Made by a program: the position numbers and the translations under genes
NCBI GenBank assembly: GCA_023663635.1
Contig: JAMPHD010000009.1
Location: 40,015-104,014 of the forward strand
Source of the DNA: Acetatifactor muris
Lineage (GTDB): Bacteria > Bacillota > Clostridia > Lachnospirales > Lachnospiraceae
Length of the DNA stretch: 64,000 nt
Reading direction: 5' to 3'
Shown here: positions 25,206-35,229 of the stretch, piece by piece
Layout of the letters: every line of letters starts with the position of its first letter
Position numbering within the stretch: the stretch's first letter is position 1
The notes under the pieces: model-generated
Database searches by the model: none
What the model was told of the DNA's origin: nothing
What the model saw: the letters and a program-made list of their open reading frames with translations, nothing else

Positions 25206-27436
25206 GAGAGCTGTATGCGAATATTATAGTGGATATCTCCCACGAAAAATTGGATAGGCCCTTTCAGTACCGGATACCGGAGCGTCTTAGGGAGACCATA
25301 GAGCCGGGGATGTGCGTCCGGATCCCCTTTGGTAACGGCAACCGCCTCATAAAGGGGTATGTGGTGGCCGTGGGGACGGAATGCAAATTTGATCCTGCAC
25401 GCACCAAGGAGATCGCGGGTCTCGCCGACAGAGAGGTGGATGTCACGGACAGGATGATCCTGCTCGCGGCGTGGATCCGCAAAAACTACGGCTCCACCAT
25501 GATACAGGCGCTAAAGACCGTGCTTCCGGCCAAACAGACCGTAAAGAGGCCCGAGCAGCGCTTTGTGGAAACGCTCATGGGCAGAGAGGAACTGCATTCT
25601 CTGTTGGGGGAGAGTATCCGCAGAAAACAGCCCGCAAAGGAGAGACTCCTCCGGGCGCTTTTGCAGGACGCAGACGGACAGGCTGTTCCCTACCGTTGGA
25701 TCACGGGCAAGCTGAATGTGTCCTCCGCCACCATTCACAGTCTGGAGAAGGCGGGAGCCATCCGGGTCACCTCCAGAGAGTGGTTTCGGAATCCGGTGCG
25801 TCTTACCGGCGGCGCCAAGCGGGAGCGGAGGCCTCTGAGCGGGGATCAGCAGCATATCGTGGACGAGGTGTTAAAGGATTTCGACGCGGGGCACAGGGAC
25901 ACCTATCTGATACACGGCATCACCGGCAGCGGCAAGACGGAGGTATATATCGAGCTGATCGAGGGGATCGTGCGGCGCGGTCGGCAGGCCGTGATGCTCA
26001 TTCCGGAGATCGCCCTCACCTATCAGACTCTTTTGAGATTTTACAGAAGATTCGGAGACCGGGTCGGCGTGATCAATTCCACCCTCTCGCCGGGGGAGAA
26101 ATACGATCAGTGTGAGCGGGCCGAGCGGGGGGAGATCGATGTGATCATCGGACCGCGGTCGGCATTGTTCACGCCTTTTCCCAACATCGGGCTCATCGTC
26201 ATGGACGAGGAGCATGAGGGGAGCTACAAGAGCGAGTCGGTGCCAAAATATCATGCGAGGGAGACCGCCATGGAGGTGGCGAGGCTCCACGGGGCGAGCG
26301 TGGTACTCGGCTCCGCCACACCCTCTCTGGAGGCCTATTATCGGGCGCAGAGCGGGGAGTACAGGCTCTTTCACCTGAGGGAGAGACTGACGGGCGGCGA
26401 GCTGCCCACGGTTTATACCGTGGATCTTCGGAAAGAATTAAAAAGCGGGAACCGTTCCATTTTCAGCGTGAAACTGCAGGAGCTTCTGGAGGACAGGCTG
26501 CGGAGAGGGCAACAGAGCATACTGTTTTTAAACCGCAGGGGATATGCGGGTTTTGTCTCCTGCAGGGCCTGCGGAGAGGTGATGAAATGTCCTCACTGCG
26601 ATGTGTCGCTGTCGGAGCATCGGGGCGGGAGGCTGATCTGCCATTACTGCGGTTACAGCGCGCCCAAGCCGAAACTTTGTCCCAAGTGCGGATCAAAGTA
26701 CATTCTGGGTTTCAAGGCCGGCACACAGCAGATCGAGGAGAAGTTGCGGGAGAGATTCCCGGGGGTGCGCACTCTGCGCATGGACGGGGATACCACCAGG
26801 ACGAAGGACAGCCATGAGAAGATCTTATCAGCCTTTGCCAACGGGGAGGCGGATGTGCTCATCGGCACACAGATGATCGTAAAGGGGCATGATTTTCCCA
26901 ATGTGACATTGGTGGGAATCCTGGCGGCGGATCTGTCTTTGAGTTCATCGGATTATCGCTCGGGGGAGAGGACTTTTCAGCTTTTGACACAGGCGGTGGG
27001 GAGAGCCGGAAGGGGGAGCCTCGCCGGGGAGGCGGTGATCCAGACCTATCAGCCGGAGCATTATGCGGTGGTTCACGCGGCGGCTCAGGATTATGAGGAA
27101 TTTTACCGGGAGGAGATCCTCTACCGGGAATTGGGGGGATATCCCCCGGCGGCGCATATGTTGGCCGTGCAGATCTTCGCGGGAGACAACGAGGAAGGGC
27201 AGAGCCTTGCGGGCCGTCTGGCGGACGCGCTGCGGGAGGACCTGAGAACGGTCCTCGGGCCGGCTCCCGCGTCCATCGGCAGGATCAATGATGTGTACCG
27301 CTATGTGTTCTATGTGAAAGACGCGGATTACGCGGGACTGGTGCGGGCCAAGGACAGGCTGGAGGAGCTGTTGGAGGCGCGGCCGCCGCAGGGCGCGCAG
27401 GTGCAGTTTGATTTTGATCCGATGAATTGTATGTAG
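25202..27436 (+). CDS. priA: Primosomal protein N' (replication restart helicase PriA)
   Basis: 744 residues. Order: DNA-binding N-terminus, Walker A GITGSGKTEVY, box II VMDEEHEGSYKSE, a zinc domain with paired cysteines (CRACGEVMKCPHC, CHYCG, CPKCG), and helicase C motifs (GTQMIVKGHDFPNV, QAVGRAGRG). PriA reloads the replisome at stalled forks. The start codon is TTG at 25202, within the murE stop overlap. It is the first gene of a run that includes def and fmt, a common Bacillota order. Confidence 0.95.
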   Translation: MRELYANIIVDISHEKLDRPFQYRIPERLRETIEPGMCVRIPFGNGNRLIKGYVVAVGTECKFDPARTKEIAGLADREVDVTDRMILLAAWIRKNYGSTMIQALKTVLPAKQTVKRPEQRFVETLMGREELHSLLGESIRRKQPAKERLLRALLQDADGQAVPYRWITGKLNVSSATIHSLEKAGAIRVTSREWFRNPVRLTGGAKRERRPLSGDQQHIVDEVLKDFDAGHRDTYLIHGITGSGKTEVYIELIEGIVRRGRQAVMLIPEIALTYQTLLRFYRRFGDRVGVINSTLSPGEKYDQCERAERGEIDVIIGPRSALFTPFPNIGLIVMDEEHEGSYKSESVPKYHARETAMEVARLHGASVVLGSATPSLEAYYRAQSGEYRLFHLRERLTGGELPTVYTVDLRKELKSGNRSIFSVKLQELLEDRLRRGQQSILFLNRRGYAGFVSCRACGEVMKCPHCDVSLSEHRGGRLICHYCGYSAPKPKLCPKCGSKYILGFKAGTQQIEEKLRERFPGVRTLRMDGDTTRTKDSHEKILSAFANGEADVLIGTQMIVKGHDFPNVTLVGILAADLSLSSSDYRSGERTFQLLTQAVGRAGRGSLAGEAVIQTYQPEHYAVVHAAAQDYEEFYREEILYRELGGYPPAAHMLAVQIFAGDNEEGQSLAGRLADALREDLRTVLGPAPASIGRINDVYRYVFYVKDADYAGLVRAKDRLEELLEARPPQGAQVQFDFDPMNCM

Positions 27437-27550
27437 GCGGATACGGAAAATATTGGAAACATTGGAAACATCGGATTGGAATAGAAAAGATCAGATATAC
27501 AAAACATCAGAACAGGGACAGGACGATATTCGTCCTGACGGGAGGCAATC

Positions 27551-28033
27551 ATGGCGATTCGGAACATTCGGGAATTTGGAGATGAGGTACTGACCAAGCA
27601 GTGCAAGGAAGTGAAGGAGATGACACCCCGCACAAGAGAGCTGATCGGGGACATGTTGGAGACGATGTACGAGGCCAACGGTGTGGGACTGGCGGCGCCG
27701 CAGGTGGGCGTGCTGAAACGCATTGTGGTCATCGACGTGACGGGGGAGGATCCCCATATTTTGATCAATCCTCGCATTGTGGAGAGCAGCGGGGAGCAGA
27801 CCGGGCAGGAGGGATGTCTGAGCCTTCCCGGCAAGAGCGGTGTGGTGACCCGACCTGACTATGTGAAGGCGGTGGCTTTGGACGTGAACATGAAACCCAT
27901 CGAGGTGGAGGGGACGGATCTTCTGGCCCGGGCGATCTGCCATGAACTGGATCATCTGGACGGACATCTCTATGTGGAGAAGATAGAGGGAGAACTGCAG
28001 GATGTGACTTATAACACGGATGAGGAAGAGTGA
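27551..28033 (+). CDS. def: Peptide deformylase
   Basis: 160 residues. All three metal motifs are present: GVGLAAPQVG, EGCLSLPG and HELDHLDG. It removes the formyl group from nascent peptides, with Fe2+ or Zn2+. It stands next to fmt, which makes the formyl-Met-tRNA, as in many bacteria. A gap of 114 bases after priA shows no clear terminator. Confidence 0.95.
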   Translation: MAIRNIREFGDEVLTKQCKEVKEMTPRTRELIGDMLETMYEANGVGLAAPQVGVLKRIVVIDVTGEDPHILINPRIVESSGEQTGQEGCLSLPGKSGVVTRPDYVKAVALDVNMKPIEVEGTDLLARAICHELDHLDGHLYVEKIEGELQDVTYNTDEEE

Positions 28034-28127
28034 CCCGAAGGGCATAATGATTCCGGCAGGGACGATTCCGACAGGGTCGATCCCGGCGCGGAACGCCATA
28101 TAGAGGCGCAGGAAGGAGCGGATACGG

Positions 28128-29138
28128 ATGAAGATTTTGTTCATGGGAACGCCGGAGTTTGCGGTGGGAGCCTTGGAGGCTCTGATAGAGGCCGGACATG
28201 AGATCACTGCGGTGGTGACGCAGCCCGACAGGGCGAAGGGGCGCAGCGGTCGGCTGCAGGCGCCGCCGGTGAAGGAATGCGCGCTGCGCCATGAGATCCC
28301 CGTGCTGCAGCCTCTGCGCATCAAGACGCCGGAGGAGACGGCGAGGTTGCGGGAGTACGAGGCGGATGTCTATATCGTGGCGGCCTTCGGTCAGATCCTC
28401 TCAGAGGAGATCTTGAACATACCGCCCTATGGGTGCCTGAATATTCACGCATCCCTGCTGCCCAAATACAGAGGGGCTTCTCCCATCCAGAATGTCATCA
28501 TACGGGGGGAGAAGGAGACAGGCGTGACCGTCATGCAGATGAATAGCGGACTGGACACGGGGGATATGCTATATAAGAAGAGCATTCCCATCGGAGAGGA
28601 CGACAATTACGAGACGCTGCACGACAAGCTCATGGCTCTGGGGGCGCAGGCGATCACGGAGGCATTGCCCTTATTGGAGGCGGGCAAACTCGTGCCCGAG
28701 AGACAGGACGATGCCCTGAGCTGTTATGCGCCCCGCATTGAGAAGAGGATGGGACATTTGAACTTTGCGAGGGACGCGGTGGAACTGGATCGCCTGATCC
28801 GCGGAGTGACGCCGTGGCCCGGTGCATATACTTTCTATAGGGGAAAGCAGATGAAGATCTGGCGGGCTGTGCCGGAGGATCGCGCGGATCAGGCCGGCGG
28901 GCAGGTTCCCGCGGGTCGTGACGGCAGACAGAGCTCCGCAGGTCAGGCCGCCCCCGGGGAGATCCTCCGCGTGGACAGAGATTCCTTCACGGTGGCCTGC
29001 GGCAGAGGCGCGCTGTGTGTGCGGGAAGTGCAGCTAGAGGGCAAGAAACGCATGGATGTCAGGGATTTTCTGCTCGGGGCTAAGGTGCAGCCCGGAGAGC
29101 GTCTGGGCGGGGATATCGGGCCTGGGGAGCAGGTGTAA
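28128..29138 (+). CDS. fmt: Methionyl-tRNA formyltransferase
   Basis: 336 residues. FMGTPEFAV at the start, HASLLPKYRGASPIQ (catalytic Asn/His region) and GDMLYK identify the enzyme. It formylates initiator Met-tRNA with 10-formyl-THF. Within the C-terminal domain, around residues 245-285, is a Gly/Ala/Gln-rich stretch (DQAGGQVPAGRDG and SSAGQAAPGE) that lengthens the protein over the usual 310-315 residues. GGAAGGAGCGG precedes the ATG. Confidence 0.95.
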   Translation: MKILFMGTPEFAVGALEALIEAGHEITAVVTQPDRAKGRSGRLQAPPVKECALRHEIPVLQPLRIKTPEETARLREYEADVYIVAAFGQILSEEILNIPPYGCLNIHASLLPKYRGASPIQNVIIRGEKETGVTVMQMNSGLDTGDMLYKKSIPIGEDDNYETLHDKLMALGAQAITEALPLLEAGKLVPERQDDALSCYAPRIEKRMGHLNFARDAVELDRLIRGVTPWPGAYTFYRGKQMKIWRAVPEDRADQAGGQVPAGRDGRQSSAGQAAPGEILRVDRDSFTVACGRGALCVREVQLEGKKRMDVRDFLLGAKVQPGERLGGDIGPGEQV

Positions 29139-29186
29139 CGATTCGAAGAATGAGCGGGACAATCAGCCGGGAACGGGAGGATTGAG

Positions 29187-29897
29187 ATGTTGTACGGATA
29201 TGGCTATTACTATGATCCCACCTATCTGTTGGTGGTGTTGGGGATGTTTCTCTGCCTGGGGGCGAGCGCGTTGGTGAACAGTACCATGAGCAGATACCAA
29301 AAGGTGCGCAACTCCACGGGATTGAGCGGCGCGGAGGCGGCGCAGAGAATTTTGCGCAATGAGGGACTCTATGACGTGAGGATAGAATGTCTGCCGGGGA
29401 CGGAGGGAGACCACTACGACCCGAGGAGCAACACGGTGAGACTCTCCGAGCCGGTGTATTACAGTCCGTCCGTGGCCTCCGTGGCGGTGGCGGCTCACGA
29501 GTGCGGGCACGCGATTCAACACGCGAAGGGCTACGCGCCGCTGACCGTCCGATCCGTTCTGGCTCCGGTGGCGGGTGTGGCCGGCAATCTGGGAATGCCC
29601 CTGATCCTGGTGGGAGTACTTCTCAGTTGGAACCAAACCCTGATTCAGATCGGTATTTGGGCCTTTATGTTGGCGGTGGCGTTTCAGCTCGTGATGTTGC
29701 CCGTGGAGTTTAACGCGTCCCGCAGGGCCGTGGCCAAGGTCTCGCAGTACGGATTGCTCTCGGAGAGAGAGAATGAGGGCTGCAAAAAGGTCCTCACGGC
29801 GGCCGCGCTGACCTATGTGGCGGGAGCGGCATCCGCCATCCTGCAACTGCTCAGGCTCTTTTTGCTGTTCGGGGGCGGAAGGAACAGAGATGACTGA
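29187..29897 (+). CDS. Zinc metallopeptidase (YugP-like)
   Basis: 236 residues. Hydrophobic N-terminus, then AAHECGHAIQHA, an HExxH-like zinc motif in which the first His and Glu and the second His are conserved (HECGH). Additional membrane helices lie after it. The family includes Bacillus YugP, a predicted membrane peptidase whose substrate is not known. It sits between fmt and rsmB, as in many Clostridia. Confidence 0.85.
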   Translation: MLYGYGYYYDPTYLLVVLGMFLCLGASALVNSTMSRYQKVRNSTGLSGAEAAQRILRNEGLYDVRIECLPGTEGDHYDPRSNTVRLSEPVYYSPSVASVAVAAHECGHAIQHAKGYAPLTVRSVLAPVAGVAGNLGMPLILVGVLLSWNQTLIQIGIWAFMLAVAFQLVMLPVEFNASRRAVAKVSQYGLLSERENEGCKKVLTAAALTYVAGAASAILQLLRLFLLFGGGRNRDD

Positions 29898-29920
29898 CCG
29901 GAAGGAAAGGTGCAAAAGAC

Positions 29921-31216
29921 GTGGCGGAGAACACCAGAGAGATCGTGCTTGACATTTTACTGGCCTTAGAGCGGGAGGAGGATCTGTCCCACCGGCTCAT
30001 ACGGGCAGTTTTGGACAAATATGACTACTTGGAGGAGCGGGATAAGGCTTTTATCAAGCGGCTTGCGGAGGGGACCATCGAGAGAGGCATAGAACTGGAC
30101 TATCATCTGGACAGATGTTCCACCGTCCCGGTCCGTAAAATGAAACCGCTCATCAGGTGTCTGCTGCGGATGAGCGTCTATCAACTGCTCTACATGGACA
30201 GTGTGCCGGACGGCGCGGTGTGTAATGAGGCCTGTAAACTGGCGCAGAAACGCAGATTCGGCAATCTGAAGGGCTTTGTGAACGGGGTGCTGCGGAATGT
30301 GGCGAGGAACAAAAAGAACCTTTCGTTTCCGGATCCCGAGAGGAATTTCATGGAGTATCTGTCCGTGCGGTATTCCATGCCCCCTTGGCTCGTGCGGATG
30401 TGGACGGAAATATACGGTGAGGAGCGCACGGAGAAAATCCTTGGGGCGCTGTTGGAGATCCGGCCCGTGTCCCTGCGCTTTCGCACGGATCTGTCGGTTG
30501 GAGAGAGGCTCAAATGGAGAGATGCCGTGCAGGCGGCCGGGGTCAGCCTGAGAGAGAGCACGCTGCTCCCCTATGTGTATCTGGCCGGGAACACGGAGAA
30601 CATCGCGGGACTGCCCGGCTATGCGGAGGGGAAATTCGTGGTGCAGGACGCCGGCTCCGCCATGGCGGTGGAGGCCGCGGGCATCAGAGAGGGAGATTTT
30701 GTGGTGGATATCTGTGCCGCGCCGGGGGGCAAGAGTATTCTGGCGGCGGAGAAGGCGGGCAGAGTGCTGGCCAGGGATGTGTCGGAGGCCAAGACCGGGA
30801 TGATCCTGGAGAATGTCCGGCGTATGGGTATGACCAATATAGAGGTGGAGACTTATGATGCCACCAATACGGATGAAAAGCTTATAGACAGGGCGGATGT
30901 GGTGTTGGCGGATGTCCCCTGCTCCGGCTTGGGAGTGTTGGGCAGGAAAAGAGATATCAAGTACCGCATGAATCCGGAGAAGATCGCGGCCATACGGGAA
31001 CTGCAGGAGCGCATCATTGCGGGGAGTGTCCGCTATGTGAGACCGGGAGGGACGCTGCTCTACAGCACATGTACCATCAATCCGGAGGAGAATGAGCAGA
31101 CGGCCCGCCGGATCGCCGCAGAGTATTCCTTTGAACTGGAGGAGGAGCGGCAGTTCGTGCCGGGGGAGGATGAGACGGATGGATTCTATTACGCGAGACT
31201 TCGGCGCAGGGGCTGA
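29921..31216 (+). CDS. rsmB: 16S rRNA (cytosine-967 C5) methyltransferase RsmB
   Basis: 431 residues. An N-terminal NusB-like domain (residues 1-140) is followed by the methyltransferase domain with VDICAAPGGKS, DVPCSGLGVLGR (catalytic Cys in PCS) and STCTINPEENE. It methylates C967 in 16S rRNA using SAM. GTG 29921 is the start, after GGAAAGG. The stop lies 4 bases ahead of rlmN. Confidence 0.95.
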   Translation: MAENTREIVLDILLALEREEDLSHRLIRAVLDKYDYLEERDKAFIKRLAEGTIERGIELDYHLDRCSTVPVRKMKPLIRCLLRMSVYQLLYMDSVPDGAVCNEACKLAQKRRFGNLKGFVNGVLRNVARNKKNLSFPDPERNFMEYLSVRYSMPPWLVRMWTEIYGEERTEKILGALLEIRPVSLRFRTDLSVGERLKWRDAVQAAGVSLRESTLLPYVYLAGNTENIAGLPGYAEGKFVVQDAGSAMAVEAAGIREGDFVVDICAAPGGKSILAAEKAGRVLARDVSEAKTGMILENVRRMGMTNIEVETYDATNTDEKLIDRADVVLADVPCSGLGVLGRKRDIKYRMNPEKIAAIRELQERIIAGSVRYVRPGGTLLYSTCTINPEENEQTARRIAAEYSFELEEERQFVPGEDETDGFYYARLRRRG

Positions 31217-31220
31217 GGAG

Positions 31221-32282
31221 ATGAGAGACATCAAATCCATGTCCCGGGAGGAACTTTCGGCGCAACTGGAAGAGTGTGGAGAGAAGAGTTACAGAGCCGC
31301 GCAGATCTATGAGTGGATGCATGTGAAACTGGCCCGGGGATTTGGAGAGATGAGTAATCTGCCCAAGAGTCTGCGGGAGCGGTTAGGGCAAAATTATCGC
31401 TACACGGCCCTGAAACCCTTGCAGGTGCAGGAGTCGCGTTTGGACGGCACCAAAAAGTTTTTATTTGAACTGGCCGACGGCAATGTGGTGGAGAGTGTGT
31501 GGATGCGCTATAAGCACGGCAATTCCGTGTGTGTCTCCTCCCAGGTGGGCTGTCGGATGGGATGCCGTTTCTGCGCGTCCACCTTGGACGGACTGGAGCG
31601 GAATCTGTTGCCCTCTGAGATGTTGGATCAGGTCTATGCCATCACGCTGTTCACGGGGGAGAGGGTATCCAATGTGGTGGTGATGGGGATCGGGGAGCCC
31701 CTCGACAATTATGAGAATCTGCTGCGATTCCTGCGCATGCTGACGGACGAACACGGGCTCCATATCAGTCAGCGCAATGTGACGGTGTCCACCTGCGGTA
31801 TCGTGCCCCGAATGCGGCAGTTGGCGGAGGAGGGACTGCAGATCACGCTGGCGCTGTCTCTGCACGCTGCCACGGATGAGAAACGAAGGCAACTGATGCC
31901 TGTGGCCAAACGCTATTCCATCTCGGAGCTCATGGACGCGTGTAAATATTATTTTGACCGGACGGGCAGAAGGATCACCTTTGAGTATTCTCTGGTGGGC
32001 GGCGTGAACGATTCGGATGAGGACGCGGGGAAACTCGCGGCGCTGGCCTCGCCCCTCGGCTGTCATGTGAACCTGATCCCCGTCAATCCCATAAAAGAGC
32101 GGGATTTTGTACAGTCTGAGGCCTCGAGGATCAAGCTTTTTAAAAATAAGCTTGAAAAATATGAAATAAATGTTACGATAAGAAGGGAAATGGGACGGGA
32201 TATTGACGGCGCCTGCGGACAGCTCAGGAGGAAAAAGCTGACCGCGCAAGGCACTGCAGCCCCGGCCATTCGGGAGGAATAA
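31221..32282 (+). CDS. rlmN: Dual-specificity RNA methyltransferase RlmN
   Basis: 353 residues. Radical-SAM motif CRMGCRFC with the SAM-binding VMGIGEPLDNY, and the C-terminal Cys near CGQLRRK. It makes 2-methyladenosine at A2503 of 23S rRNA and A37 of some tRNAs. The start ATG 31221 has GGGGCTGAGGAG ahead; the frame extends further up inside rsmB without support. It lies in one operon with rsmB and prpC. Confidence 0.95.
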   Translation: MRDIKSMSREELSAQLEECGEKSYRAAQIYEWMHVKLARGFGEMSNLPKSLRERLGQNYRYTALKPLQVQESRLDGTKKFLFELADGNVVESVWMRYKHGNSVCVSSQVGCRMGCRFCASTLDGLERNLLPSEMLDQVYAITLFTGERVSNVVVMGIGEPLDNYENLLRFLRMLTDEHGLHISQRNVTVSTCGIVPRMRQLAEEGLQITLALSLHAATDEKRRQLMPVAKRYSISELMDACKYYFDRTGRRITFEYSLVGGVNDSDEDAGKLAALASPLGCHVNLIPVNPIKERDFVQSEASRIKLFKNKLEKYEINVTIRREMGRDIDGACGQLRRKKLTAQGTAAPAIREE

Positions 32283-32285
32283 AAC

Positions 32286-33017
32286 GTGCTCAAGACGTTT
32301 TCCATTACCGATATCGGTAAAAAGAGAAAGATCAATCAGGATTATCTGTATACTTCGGAGGAGGCCGTGGGCAATCTGCCCAATCTCTTCATTGTGGCGG
32401 ACGGCATGGGAGGCCACAACGGCGGGGACTATGCCTCCAAGCTGACGGTGGAGACCATGATCGCCAAGATCGCGGACTCCCCGGAGAAGAATCCGGTCAA
32501 AATTTTGGGCGATGCCATCTCGGCGGCCAATGTGATCATCAGGAAACAGGCCGCGGAGATCCCGGACATGGAGGGGATGGGTACCACGGTGGTGGCCGCG
32601 TCATGGTTTGACGGATATCTTCAGGTGGCCAATGTGGGGGACAGCAGACTCTATGTGGTGGGACGCAGGATCCGCCAGATCACCAGGGATCACTCTCTGG
32701 TGGAGGAGATGGTGCGCAGGGGGACGATCTCGTCCGCGGAGGCCAGAAATCATCCTGACAAAAATATCATCACCAGAGCCATCGGAGCCTGTGAGACCGT
32801 GGAGCCGGACTATTTCACGGTGGACATGGAGCCGGGCGATCTCGTGCTCATGTGCACGGACGGTCTGACCAACATGTTGGACGACGAGGAGATCCGTATG
32901 CTCCTCGGGGGCGCAAGGGATATTGTGGAGAAGGCACAGGCCCTTGTGGATGCCGCCAATGCCAACGGCGGGCGGGACAATATCTCCGTGGTGCTGATCG
33001 AGCGGGACGCAGACTAG
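32286..33017 (+). CDS. prpC: PP2C-type Ser/Thr phosphatase PrpC/Stp
   Basis: 243 residues. Motifs VADGMGGHNGGDYAS, GMGTTVVAA, VGDSRLYV and the GRDNISVVLI end identify the PP2C phosphatase fold with two metal-binding Asp residues. It reverses phosphorylation by the adjacent PASTA kinase. The start codon is GTG, four bases after the rlmN stop. Confidence 0.93.
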   Translation: MLKTFSITDIGKKRKINQDYLYTSEEAVGNLPNLFIVADGMGGHNGGDYASKLTVETMIAKIADSPEKNPVKILGDAISAANVIIRKQAAEIPDMEGMGTTVVAASWFDGYLQVANVGDSRLYVVGRRIRQITRDHSLVEEMVRRGTISSAEARNHPDKNIITRAIGACETVEPDYFTVDMEPGDLVLMCTDGLTNMLDDEEIRMLLGGARDIVEKAQALVDAANANGGRDNISVVLIERDAD

Positions 33018-33043
33018 TGAATGTCGAGGAAAAGGAAGACAAT

Positions 33044-35197
33044 ATGATTAAGATAGGTATGATGATTGGTGACCGGTACGAGATACTGGAAAAGATCGGC
33101 ACCGGCGGCATGTCAGACGTGTATAAGGCGAAGTGCCACAAGCTGAACCGCTTTGTGGCGGTGAAGGTCCTCAAACAGGAATTTTCCGAGAATGAGAACT
33201 TTGTCTCCAAATTTCAGACGGAGGCGCAGGCGGCAGCAGGCCTGGCTCATCCCAATATTGTGAACGTGTATGACGTGGGCGAGGAAAACGGCATCCACTA
33301 TATTGTCATGGAACTTGTGGAGGGGATCACGCTCAAGAAATATATTGAGAAGAAGGCGCGGCTTTCCTACAAGGAGGCGGTGAGCATTGCCATTCAGGTG
33401 AGCATGGGCATTGAGGCCGCGCACAACAACCACATCATCCACCGGGACATCAAGCCCCAGAATATCATTATCTCCAAGGACGGCAAGGTGAAGGTGACGG
33501 ACTTCGGGATTGCCAAAGCGGCCACCAGCAATACCATCACTTCCAATGTGATGGGATCCGTGCATTACACCTCGCCGGAGCAGGCCAGAGGCGGGTACAG
33601 CGATGAGAAGAGCGACATCTATTCTCTGGGCGTGACCATCTTTGAGATGTTGACCGGGCGGGTGCCCTTTAACGGAGAGACCACCGTGGCGATCGCCATC
33701 AAGCATATTCAGGAGGAGATGCCGTCTCCCAAGGAGTATGTGCCCGAGATTCCCAACAGTGTGGAGAGCATCGTGCTAAAATGCTGTCAGAAATCTCCGG
33801 ACAGGCGCTATCAGAGCATGAGTGAGCTGATCGCCGATCTGAAACAGTCCCTGATGAATCCGGACGAGGACTTTGTGGTCTTTGCGGATCCCGACATGGA
33901 GGGCGGCACCCGCGCGATCAGCGAGGGTGATCTGGAGCAGATCAAGAATCGCTCCGTGTACAATGAGGAATATGTGTCAGAGGAGGATTCCCTGCGTCTG
34001 CGCTCCGATACGGAGGCCATGTACGAAGACGAGGGAGAATATGAGGATGAGGAGGATTATGACTATGATCCCCGCATGGAGAGGATCACCACCGTCTTGG
34101 CCGTGGTCGCGGGAATCATCATCATTGTCATCATCATTATCCTGGCCGTGCATCTTTTGAGAGGCAACGCGCCCCAAGGCGATAACGGTTCTCAGGGCAA
34201 TAACGGTCCCATCCTGTCGGATGAGAGCGCGGGGGCAGTCTCGGGGGAAAGTACGGGAGAGGCCGAGTACCGGGATATGCCGAACGTGAAAGGGATGATC
34301 CAGGAGGATGCCCGCAATACCTTGAGCTCTTTGGGAATCTTTGCGGAGGTGGAGTATCGGGAATCGGACACCATCGATGAGGGTGTGGTGATGGACACCA
34401 ATGTGGAGGTCGGCACCCCGGTGGAACAGGGCAGCAGCGTGTTATTGATCGTGAGCGCCGGAAGTCAGGGCGTGGACATTTGGGAGGTCACGGGCTATAC
34501 CTATGAAGAGGCTTCCAACAGACTTACCGGGCAGGGCTTTACGGTGAACCGGGTGGAGGCGTACTCGGATAACGTAGAGGCGGGCCGGGTGATCACCCAG
34601 TCGCCGGCGGGCGGCACGAAGGCTCCGCAGGGCAGCGTGATCACGGTCACCGTGAGTCTGGGCAAGGAGGAGAAGAAGATTCCGGTGCCGAATCTCATAG
34701 GGCGCAGCGAGGAGGACGGAACTTTCGAGGCTCTGGAGGCCGGACTGGAGATCAAGAGCGTGAGCTATGTGTACAGTTCGGAGGTAGAGGCGGGATATAT
34801 CTGTTACCAAAGTTTCTCGCAGGGCTCCTATGTGGATCCCGGAACGGGCATAGACATCAAGGTGAGTCTGGGAACGGAGAAACTGACTTATAAATGCAAT
34901 ACCGGCATTGAGGCTCCGGATGTCTCGGAAGCTCCGGACTATGTGGCCGGCACGGAAGTGAGCATCAAGTTGGTGACGGATGGCGGACAGGTGCTCTTGG
35001 ATACCAGGACATCCGTATTCCCCCACGCGGCCAATTACTATGGCCTGACGTCGTCGGGCGGCACGATCACCATGACTTATAAGGTGACGACGGCGGGGGG
35101 CACCACCACGGATCCCGACTCGGGAGAAGTTGTGAGCACGCCGGGTACAACGGAGGAGAGGAGCTTTACCAGAAGAATCGAGTTTGTGCAGGAATAG
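33044..35197 (+). CDS. prkC: PASTA-domain Ser/Thr kinase PrkC/Stk
   Basis: 717 residues. The N-terminal kinase domain (residues about 9-275) has GTGGMSDVYKA, HRDIKPQNIII and DFGIAKA. One membrane helix lies near residue 350, in a stretch of Ile/Val. Three PASTA repeats (about 400-620) face outside and should sense muropeptides. A further 100-residue outer domain follows, which I do not recognise. ATG 33044 is chosen over upstream frame; AAAGGAAG precedes it. The order prpC-prkC-rsgA is conserved. Confidence 0.95.
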   Translation: MIKIGMMIGDRYEILEKIGTGGMSDVYKAKCHKLNRFVAVKVLKQEFSENENFVSKFQTEAQAAAGLAHPNIVNVYDVGEENGIHYIVMELVEGITLKKYIEKKARLSYKEAVSIAIQVSMGIEAAHNNHIIHRDIKPQNIIISKDGKVKVTDFGIAKAATSNTITSNVMGSVHYTSPEQARGGYSDEKSDIYSLGVTIFEMLTGRVPFNGETTVAIAIKHIQEEMPSPKEYVPEIPNSVESIVLKCCQKSPDRRYQSMSELIADLKQSLMNPDEDFVVFADPDMEGGTRAISEGDLEQIKNRSVYNEEYVSEEDSLRLRSDTEAMYEDEGEYEDEEDYDYDPRMERITTVLAVVAGIIIIVIIIILAVHLLRGNAPQGDNGSQGNNGPILSDESAGAVSGESTGEAEYRDMPNVKGMIQEDARNTLSSLGIFAEVEYRESDTIDEGVVMDTNVEVGTPVEQGSSVLLIVSAGSQGVDIWEVTGYTYEEASNRLTGQGFTVNRVEAYSDNVEAGRVITQSPAGGTKAPQGSVITVTVSLGKEEKKIPVPNLIGRSEEDGTFEALEAGLEIKSVSYVYSSEVEAGYICYQSFSQGSYVDPGTGIDIKVSLGTEKLTYKCNTGIEAPDVSEAPDYVAGTEVSIKLVTDGGQVLLDTRTSVFPHAANYYGLTSSGGTITMTYKVTTAGGTTTDPDSGEVVSTPGTTEERSFTRRIEFVQE

Positions 35198-35229
35198 GAT
35201 ATGTGGAACGGAATATGCGGGAATAAAAT